The notes beneath the pieces are model-generated. The model made no database searches and was not told the origin of the DNA. It saw only the letters and a program-made list of their open reading frames with translations. From contig JAANDG010000118.1 of NCBI GenBank assembly GCA_036852015.1, positions 62,001 to 126,000 on the forward strand: a stretch of DNA of 64,000 nucleotides, given 5' to 3'. The DNA comes from Pelodera strongyloides (taxonomy: Eukaryota; Nematoda; Chromadorea; Rhabditida; Rhabditidae). Both the position numbers and the translations under genes were made by a program. This document shows, one piece after another, positions 11,059 through 21,600 of this stretch; the first letter of the stretch is position 1, and every line of letters begins with the position of its first letter.

Positions 11059-11603
11059 TATCACAGCTGACCAAAGTTAAATTGTAAACAAAACTAAACC
11101 CAATAAATAAGACGCCAGAACAAATAAATAAAGTTTATGAATCTTCACAGCCAACCAAAGAACAATAAACGAGACAAAGAATTCGTTCATAAACATTAAT
11201 TGAGATTATGACCTGTAATCAACGGATAAAAATATCACAAGCAAGTAATAACTTAATGTACTCATCGTTTAAGAAAACGACTACTTAGTTATATAAAAGA
11301 ATCAGACTCAATGTAATACCACCTCCCCTTCAATACTAAAAAGTAATCTGCCACGAATAAGATACAGATACAAAATACAAAAATACAAATCAACCGAGCA
11401 AAGGGTACTGCTAGCAGGTTAGCACAGCACCAACTAAATACTTACAAAGGAAAGTATGTAAAACCCGGAGCCTACTTAAATAATGACCTTATTCGTTTCT
11501 AGAAAAGATAGTTTGTTTGAACGTGGACAAACCTGAGGCGGTTGAAAACTTCGGAATATTTTTTGGGTTTGGTTTAAAAAGAGATTCAAAAATGTGAATA
11601 AAC

Positions 11604-14600
11604 TTAGTGTGACTGATCATTTTCCGCAGAAATACACTCCCACTGATTCGCCAGATTCTCTCGCCACAAAACAATCTGCAAAGGATGATGTAATAACATT
11701 AGGATAAATCAATAAAACATACGGATTATTATACACACCTCATAAACGCATAACTGCTGTCAGTGCTGACCAGCGTCCCACTTACATATTTTCAACCCCG
11801 TCTTGGCAGGTTAAATATATACACTACAGGCAGTCTACTGCATTTATAGTTAGTTAGTTATGATATTTTATTTATTAGCAAAGTCAAGATGTTCAACTGT
11901 ACATTGCGGCACTTTCAACGATTAATAAATAATCAAACAAACATTAAAACTACCTTATTATCCTCTCCAGACACAGCTAGGATCGTACCGCAAAGACTCC
12001 AGCTTACATGCCACAATGAACCCTCGGCCTCAAGTTGCAAACATATACACCACGCGTTAACACATATACTTTGGACTTCGGATCTGTCTTTGTAACCACT
12101 TTCTAATTTGCCTTTTTGGGATAATTCACTTCACGCAGGGTCAAGATAGAACATAGACACGTTTTTTGTGCTAACATCGTTAAATGCTAGTTCTGGATGA
12201 TAATTACAAATTCTACATATTCTCATCCTATACTCGAGACGAAGGCTGGAGAATCGACAAACAAAACGCACAGATTAAAACCAACGTCAAAACTCAAAAC
12301 AAACAGCTCAACTCACCTTATCCAAATGATGGAATGTCCACTCGGAATCGCCCAACGATTTACACCTCCAAACAACGACACACCGATCCTGCAAAGTTGA
12401 CATAATGTAATATAAACTGGCAAGCCGGACGCATGCACTATACAATCCACACACGACGAATGAAACAAGTTTTGTGTTTTGGAAAGCTCTGATGCTATGC
12501 GACACAGCTTCGATGCTCAATGTTCCCGGGTACGCCCGACGGCCCGACGTAATATAGAAAGAAGAAACGCTTATTTATTAACATGTTGCACAAATCAAAT
12601 AAGTAATCACTTGAGAATGAGAAATTGGTAGGAAGATGCATATATTGGCACATATGACAGTTTTGACAACTCACGAGCTCACAAACAAACGCCACAGATG
12701 AGTGTATGAGACATTACTAACGGAAAGTACGGCAAATCGGCACCCATGCAAGAGTAGCCAACGTATACTACACCCAATGCGGCAAACAAGTAGCGTACGG
12801 TATCTAGGATTAGGATCTCAGCCATAGGTCCAATGTGTAGCAATAAGCATACCTGACCAACGCTAGCAATTGTATGTGTTGTTCCGTTAACGACCGGGCA
12901 CCAAGCAACATCGCGTACGAAATCTGTATGTGCCAAAAGCCCCTTCTCCAATTGCCATTCACCATCCTGTCCACATCTGAAATGGAAATGAACAATGAAT
13001 TGAGAACCCCAGCAGATGAATAACCAGCTTAATAGACATGCAGGAATCTCAGGAATAGTAATTACACACACACTCACATACGCCATACTCTGATTCCGAT
13101 CAGACCGCATCCGCAACAAGAAACCCGGGAAACTAGGAAATTTACATCTTAAGTGAAACATTTAGTTTGACATTAAAACCAGCAAAAAAAAGTAAACATA
13201 CATCCAAATCTTAATTGCCTTGTCATTTCCACAAGTAACAATTCGCTTGATTGGTTGAGCGGCTTCATTGGAAGAGGTATGTACTGCTGGCGCCCACGAC
13301 ACAGAGTTGCATCCCTGAAAAATATAAAAATGGAATTACTAATTACTAAATACCTGTTTCCAAAACCGAACAAAAATTTAACGCGGAGCTGAGTTCATTG
13401 TTGAACGACAACTGAAAATGTAGGAAACCAAGACGTAAGGATGTGATGCTTTCGGCTTGAAGACATTAGAAACAAAACGAGAACATAGAATTTGCACAAA
13501 TTATTAGCCTAAATAACTTAGTATAAATAAGAGGCAAATTTACGATTGAATAAGAAAGGGGTAAAAAACCTGGTCATGTGCTTTCAAGATTTTCTGCGTG
13601 TTCCACTGTCCCGTTTGCGGATCGAATGACAAAATTGTCTAAAATAACACAGTATGGAGTGTGGGAGACTGATCATGGACCTGCTGTTGAAGGTTGAAGG
13701 GTAGGTGGTATAACATTGAGTCTTATTTTTTTCAATAAGTAGTCGTTTTCTTAAACGATGAGTGCATTAAGTTATTAATTGCTTATGGTATTTTTATACG
13801 CTTGATTACAGGTCATAATCTCTTACAGGTATTGAGGTCATGGTGCAATGAAATACAATGAGACTAGACTGGTAAACAACAACTCAACGGTCCAGTTCGT
13901 CGCCCATATCTTAGAACCCCAAAAGAACGTTGAAACTAATACTTACCACGTTACCGTCCGCGGACGCACATGCCAGCACCAAGCCATATTGGTGAGGAGC
14001 AAAGGAAATAGCTAAACACGCACTTTATTAGTAGTTTTCCTGTTCTATAAACCATAATCGAATTGGGAGCCGGGGTTGCGTCTAACAAGCTAGTGTCTGT
14101 TTATTAGTCATCTTGTTATAATTAAAACTTATATTCAATAAAACTAGAGAAATAAACAACTTTCCGACACAAGTTACAACGTCTAACGTCACTATGTCAG
14201 GGTACAATAATAATTCTAAATTTTCCATGTGCCACCAAAATTCATAAAATTTAGGATTTAGGCTGGGGCGGCATTTATTGACATTATTGACCCCTGTGCA
14301 TTTGCACTAACATTTGGATAAGGATAATCATAATAATCACAAGCTCCGCAAAGTACCATCCACGAGATAGGATACAATAAAAATACAGAAGAAGAAAAGG
14401 GAACCCACAGTTAACTGAGGCTTCGTGTCCCGTGTATTCGAATGACTTCTGCCATTTTCCACCGGATTCGTGCCAAATAATCACCTTTCTAAAATGTATA
14501 TATAGTGTATAATATCACGCAGCAGAAATCAGGTATTGTCCCTATCCACTCCTGTAAACTTAATCCTCGTTTTATTTTCACGACGCCTCGCGGCGATACG

Positions 14601-15232
14601 CTTTGAACGATTGAAGAATATAAGAAAAATTGAAAGTGTTGAATAACCGAGTAAATCCGCCGGTATCGGGGGCGATCGGGCCACATAGTTCTTTCGAAAA
14701 AAAAGCTTACCGGTCGTATCCAGCACTAGCAAGCAGGGTATCGAACTTAGGATGTGCCCAGGAAAGTTGCCATACGGGTCCGGTGTGACCGGATAATTCA
14801 GCCAAAGGTAGCGACTGACCGGTAACTTTAACCTAGAAGGGTTTAACAATTAGCACAAATCATCAAAATACATTTAATGAGAGACGAGACCATGTCATTG
14901 TGGAGCGATTTTTAATCATACACGACTGCAAACCAGCATCTACGGGATAGCAGAGCATACAGCTAAAAGTCAAAACTACCGCACCTCAAAGACCTTGATC
15001 ATCTTGTCGCTTGAGCAAGTGGCTAGTCTATTTCCGTAGTAGTTCAGTTGCGCATCGTGCTGAAAGAAAAACATAGCTTTGCCAGCTTACCATACTTATA
15101 CTTTTCACTGTACCAATTGTATCCTGATTAACTGTAAATTAACCCAAGTTTCGAACAATCGCATAAAAAAGAGACTACGCTTACAATCACATCCTTATGA
15201 GACGTATCCACTCGCGACATTACACTGGCCAT
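11604..15232 (-). CDS. SEC13: SEC13 homolog, WD40 protein of COPII coat and nuclear pore (302 aa)
   Basis: Eleven exons: 15232-15185, 15059-14985, 14832-14711, 14488-14409, 14011-13947, 13638-13570, 13314-13202, 12976-12853, 12388-12317, 12022-11954 and 11675-11604; 909 nt with TAA. The length fits the family (about 300-320 aa). Diagnostic stretches include [84 protein letters not shown] and [17 protein letters not shown], in the order of the beta-propeller repeats. SEC13 pairs with SEC31 in the COPII outer cage and also sits in the Nup84/107 Y-complex and the SEA/GATOR complex. The start lies 6 nt after a TTCAG acceptor. It is divergent from KTI12 across 437 bp. Confidence 0.97.
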
Positions 15233-15669
15233 GGCGATCTGAAGAGGCAACTATTAAAATTCAAAACAGAAACACTCCAAATAAATAGTTTCACACAAAG
15301 AGACGAATGAAGCGAAACGAATAACAACAAAACACATATACACCCACACGACCAAAAAATGCGTGGCCAAGGAATGCGCTTTTGCGGCGCGGCGACGGAC
15401 GAAAATGAAATTTGCGAGTCTTGAAACGAGTTTGTGTACGGTATGCGAGAGCACACGGATTTTTAAGAGAGTAAAAAGAAGATAAGATTGGATCGTGTTG
15501 CCGCAAGTGTGCACATTTTTCTGCACTAGTGCCAGCAATTCGCACAATTCTTGTCCAATTACACAAATTCCTCTTCTTTTTGACTTGCTTACAAATAATT
15601 GTATATCACAAATTCTGCTTTGAGTGCATTGAGTGCAATTGAGATGTCACATTTGTATATTTTCAGCAA
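15233..15669. promoter_or_regulatory. Shared divergent upstream region of SEC13 and KTI12
   Basis: 437 bp separate the two start codons. Both starts are preceded by acceptor-like sites (CTCTTCAG before SEC13 on -, TTTTCAG before KTI12 on +), so the mature 5' ends may be set by trans-splicing. No clear TATA box was seen. Confidence 0.45.
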
Positions 15670-18600
15670 ATGCCTCTACTACTGGTAACCGGTTTTCCTG
15701 CTTGTGGAAAGTCAGTTATTGTAGACAGGATTGCCGAGCACTTCATTGGTCACGGCAAGAAGGTGCAAATAATACGCGATGACGACTACGCACTGTTTTC
15801 CCGTGGTCACTACAATCAAGCAGACAAGGTTCGTTTCTTAAATGTTGTATACACGCGCACCAGCACAATCTTTTTTTAGCGCTTTGATCCGAAGCCCCTG
15901 TTTCAGTTTTTGATATTCAATATATTCATTCCCGTAGTCATGGTATTTTCTGTTCTGTTAAGGAAAAGGATTTCCGATCCCATCTCCGCTCGCTTGTGCA
16001 AAAACATCTAACGAAGGACACCGTAGTGATATGCGACGGCTTGAATTATATTAAAGTTGAGCTTTATATACTTACTATTTTAGTGTTTGTTCTATTTATT
16101 GAACTACTTGTCTGGTGAATATGCGCAAGTGTAGTCTTTACTGAATATCAAATCAAATTACTTCAAATTCATCTCGACACTTTTTATGTTCTCTAGTTCT
16201 CTGTTCTCTTTAACAGATAAACCTTTTAGTAAAAGAGAAGAGAAATCAGATGACTGTCAAAATGAATTCCCAACTTTTCACTTTAGGCTTTCGATATGAA
16301 TTATTTCTCGTTGGTAAATTGGTGCAGACAACCTATGCCGTTCTACAAATTGAGGCCCCGAAAAGCGTCTGTTTGTGGTTAAATTCCGAAAAACAACAAG
16401 ATTGTAGGTGAGAATGACGTTTTCTCTTTAGGTCATAGTTTATTGAAGGAGGGCGGAGAATATGGGAGATGATTTTACTTTTACCACGCTCTTACAGGTA
16501 TCCAGAACAAAAAATTGCCGACTTGATTCAACGATATGAAAAGCCGGACGCCCGCCAAAGATGGGATTCCCCGTTGTATCAAATTCAGGTTCGTTTTTAT
16601 ATTTATTTAGTTATTGAACCTTTCCAGGCACTTGATGGTGTTTTCAGGTAGAAAAGAGTGTAAAATCCTAAGATCGGCAAATCTCAATATTTTCATTGAT
16701 AAAACAGTGTCGATCTGTGTTCAGGCATATCACAGCCAGTTTTCGGCGTAAAGTCTCTGAGCGGCTATTTCTAGACAGTACATAGTGTTTCACTTGTACG
16801 AAACACTGATCACATTGATGTAGAATCATAAAACGCTCAGTCGAACTAGAAGTTTTCAGCTAGCTATGGGACACGGCCTTAGTCTTTTTAGTTAGGCACA
16901 AAATGGTCCCAAAACTCTGTGTTGGAAGGAATAAAACAGATACGGTATGAGCAGTAGGTCAGTAGAGTCTATAGTTCATTATGGTTCTATCTAGGTCGGT
17001 CGTCTGGAAGGAGCAGTGGAAGAAAGTGATGATATGCACGTGGACTTGGAGAAACCGTCACCAAAGTACACACCACTTCCATCAGAGGAGCTCTTCGACT
17101 GGCTAATTAATGTGGGTTCTAATGTATCTATTTGAAACTCATCTTGTTTTTATTTCTAGTTATGGATAATGGCTATTTGGATTGTCGATTTCCTTTGTTA
17201 GCGCGATTTCGGTTTCCACCCTAATTAAAGATTAGTGTTTTTGATTTGATGGAACGCTAACGATGGAAGTATCAAGTATGCGTGACGGGGTGTGTTGCGT
17301 CTGAGAATGTATGATCTAAGAAATCAAGTAAATCTATTTTAGTAGGAGATTATGCATATTGTAGCGGACTTTGCGGCGTAGCACAGCGGAATTGAAAGTA
17401 TGCTAACTTGCTAACTTTTTTCGTGGATCTAGACGGTTTACTCCGAATTGTTACCGCTTATTTATTGTAGGGTGTCTCGTTGACTGAGAATAAGAGTACA
17501 GCCACCGCTCCACTGGCGCCCACCAACTTTCTACATGAACTTGATCGAGCAACACAAGAGGTTAGTTAGGAAGAACCTTTTACATCATTATGGTTTGATG
17601 CGACGTCGAGGTTCACTCCGTATCTTACCTTACGTTACCTTATCCATAATCCATACACTTGATGGTTTACCCGTTACCCTACAGTTAGGAAAGATAGATT
17701 GTCTTGATTTTGCTGAGTACTGCGTGTCTCACATTTTTGGAAAGTTTGAGGGCACGGCAGATCACAATTCTAATTCAAGAATGGATAATAACTAGGCTAG
17801 GTGTATTCTCTGCAAAAACGGTTGTGTTGCTTCTGTGCGTGATTTGTGCGTCATGCGATACGTAGAACTGTAGAACATCTGTCGGGTCGTCCCTGTCGGC
17901 ATCATTATATTACATCACGTATCATATTTGTTATGTATACAGATACCACACTGTATACAACAGAGCTGAGCACAAGTTCAGTAGACACCTTGTAGATATA
18001 GAGTTTATTATACACAAGGTAGAGGCAATATATAGTAGCGACAACTCTCTAGCTGAGCAGTAAATCGAATGAGCTCAAGCCCTAGCTTGAATCTCCATAT
18101 ACTATTAATATGCTAATTCTCATATGCTAATAGTATTTAGACAACACGAACAGTTTACTGAAACTAAACAACTATTGTAACTAGGAAGTTGTAATAATAC
18201 GTTTCAGCCATTACTTATAGTCATAAGCATTCTTAGGTATCCTAATACCTAACACCTCCGTTCTTAGTATTCAAGTCATACTAGTTAAATTAACACGAGA
18301 TTGTTAATAACGCTTAAGAGACGGATTAGCGATGTTGAGCTTAGTGACTGGCTTCCTGGTCCTCTTTGAACGTCGGCGCTTCGGCGGTTCCGTAGGGGTA
18401 GTTCCAGTAGGTGGTGTTACAACCGTATGCGGTGTCACCGTCGTAGGCGAAGGTGCATCACTGGTGTGGCTTGCAGTGTCCTGGCACTGTTCATCGTCCG
18501 TAACGACTGTCTCATCGGTTACCACTATCTCTTCAACTGTGCGTGGCAAATCAGTTGGACTTGGAGCATAGGGTGCGACAGCGTTAGGAGCTGGATCATG

Positions 18601-21600
18601 GTTCGACTTAGGCAACTGATCGATCTCAAAGGCGTCAAGTAGTATTTCATACGCACGAGTTCGCGTGTTGACAGTCCTTGGTCTGATCTGGTTAGCATGA
18701 CGAATAAGGTGCTTCTTCTGGCTTTCGACCTGCACTTCGTACATGACATTACCTCTTTTGTTCACTACGGTAGCTTCCAACCATGCTGGCTTATTAGGAA
18801 CTTTGTAGTCACGAACATAGACTAAGTCTCCTGGGTTAAAGACTGTAGCCTTCGAACCATGTTTCTTGTTGTACTGGCTCTCCATACGATCGTCCTTAAC
18901 GATCTTCCTTTCAGGCCGGGGCTTCAGCAAATCCCACGAAGTCCGCAGCTTTCTATTCAGAAAAGTCTCTGCTGGCGACTGGCCTTCAGGAACGTTAGAT
19001 GACGGCGTCATCCGGTATGAGAGTAGAAACGTTTGAAGATTCTCTGCAGGGCTTCCCTCCCCCTTCAATTTCAGCAGCGCCCGCTTGAACGTGTCGACAA
19101 ACCCTTCGGCTTGTCCGTTCGATTGTGGGTGATATGGCGCACACCTCATGTGCTTGATGCCACTTTTCGCACAGAACAAGGCGAATTCACCACTTGTGAA
19201 TTGCGTTCCATTGTCTGTAACCAGCGTCTCTGGCATGCCGAATTGCGAGAAAATCTTCTTGAGATGTGTAATCGTGGCGGATGTCGTAATCCTGTCCATA
19301 GCAACAATTTCTGGCCACTTACTAAATGCGTCAACGACAATCAAGTAGTATTTTCCTTCCAGTGGGCCAGCGAAATCGGCGTGAACTCGTTCCCAAGGTA
19401 CACTGGCCTTGCTCCACGATTCCAGATTAGTTTTAGTCGGCGATTTCTGAGCACGACTACAGTTAGCACAGGACTTCACCATGTTCTCAATGTCCTCGTC
19501 GATAAACGGCCAGTAAACTAGCGATCTAGCGAGCGACTTTGTTCGAACAATTCCTTGGTGACCTTGATGCAACTGTCGTAGAATGCGACCCTTGAGAGAC
19601 GCAGGAATGACTATCCTGTCTCCAAACAAGAGGATTCCGTTTGTCTGCGACAAAGATGTTTCTCTGTTGGCGAACTGAGTGATGTCCCTTGATGGTTTTG
19701 CAGGCCAGTTACCAGTTCTGTGAGCGTTTAGGACCGCTAGCAGCGTCTTATCCTTCTCAGTAGCATCACGCAGAACGTTAGTGGTAACGGGTAGGGCCGC
19801 AATGGTTCGGTAGTGTTCGTCCCGGAACATTTCCGTGTGTACTCTTGCAATCACCTTCTCTTCGTCTGTATCGCCCTGATTTGCAATCAGTCTGGACAGA
19901 ACATCGGCGCATCCCATTTCAGCGGTAGGTTTGAACACGATCTTGAATTCAAACCCCTTGATGTACACAGCCCAACGTTGCAGACGATTGGCGCTAGTGA
20001 CTGGGATGCCCTTCTTCGATCCAAAGATCGAAACGAGAGGCTTGTGATCTGTTACAAGAGTAAACTTGCGTCCCAATAGGTACTTGTAGAACTTCCTCAT
20101 GGCCCAAAAGATTGCGAGCCCTTCTTTCTCGATCTGACCATAGTTCTTTTCCGCTGGAAGTAGAGTTCGTGACGCGTGCTCAACTGCTTTTTGCGTACCA
20201 TCCTTCATTCGATGTAGCAATACCGCGCCTAGACCGTACTGAGATGCATCCGTCACGAGGATCAACTCTTTCTTCGGGTCATAGTGGGTGAGGAGCATTG
20301 GCGAGGCAACGATCTGCTTGACCTCGTCAAAAGCATCTTGACACTCTTTATTCCAATTCCATTTGACATCCTTCTTCAACAGTTCGTCGAAAGGCGCACG
20401 TAGTTTGTGCAATTCCTTTATGAACCTGCCGTAGTAGTTGATTTTGCCGATGAACGAACGTAACTGACTGACGTCGTTCGGTTCCGGCATCTCCAAGATT
20501 GGCTTAATCTTGGCGGGATCTGTTTTGCGACCTTCTGCGGAGATAATCATCCCGAGGTACCTTATCTCTCGCGCAGCAAAGGTGCACTTCTCGAAGTTGA
20601 CGTGGAAACCATACTCCGAAATGCGCTTCATACAGGCATGTAGGTTCCGATTGTGTTCCTGCAGATTTCTGCCAGAAACAATCACGTCATCGAGGTACGC
20701 ACAACAGCCTTCGAGTCCTGCGATCATCGCGTCCATGATCTGTTGGAAGGTCCCTGGAGCGGTCTTGACACCGAAGCACAGTCTGTTGTATCTGTACAAC
20801 CCTCGATGAGTGTTGATCACGAGCAAAGTCTTGGAGTCGTCCTCTAACTCGACTTGAAGGTAGGCGTCCTTGAAATCAAGTGTACTGAAGACAGTTCCAC
20901 CGTTCAGAGTTGTCATGATGTCTTCTGCGGAAGGAATCGGATGGGAGAAGTCTTCCAAAGCATCATTCAGTCCAGTACTGAAATCTGCACAGACTCTAAC
21001 ACTTCCGTTTGGCTTCTTCACGCATAGAATCGGAGCTGCCCACGGAGAATACGTGACGCGCTCGATGACTCCAAGTTGCTCTAGCCGGTCCAGCTCAAGT
21101 TCCACGGTTTCTTTGAAGTGGAATGGTACCATCCTCTTAGGGCGGAAAACCTCGTTTTCCCCTTTCTTGAGCTGAAGGCGTGCCTTGGTCTTCTTGCAGA
21201 GACCAAGATCGGTGGCGAAAACATCAGCGAACTGCGTCTTGAGCGTAGCAACGTACGTCGCAGCAGTTTCACTATTCGGTGATGTTTCGATAGAAGGTTT
21301 ACCGGAGACCCGATTGCAAACAGCATCCAATACGGATCTGAATGACGGGAACCTCTCTAACCAGTCCAGCCCTAGGAGATTCATCCTAGCGGTGACGTGC
21401 ACGATCCCAGTCAGATGCTCGTCCTGGTAAGAGGCGTTGCACTCGAAAGATCCAATCAATTCGAGCCTCTCTCCATTAGCTGCGGTCGCGACTACACTTG
21501 GGGATTGCAAGTTTGGTCGACCCAGCCCCTTCCATGTGGCTTCGGATGTTCGGATATCAGTGTCAAATCCGAACCAGTGTCCAACTGAAGTCGCACCTTC

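Larger units (their letters stand above)
9311..11603. other. Intergenic region; GC-rich repeat then AT-rich DNA with short tandem duplications
   Basis: 9450-9820 is a GC-rich repeat with GGCGTGCAA, AACTTGCAC and CACGCCG motifs, related to 32,290-32,440. 10,995-11,058 is two tandem copies of a 32-bp unit. The rest is AT-rich with no exon recognised. Confidence 0.5.
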
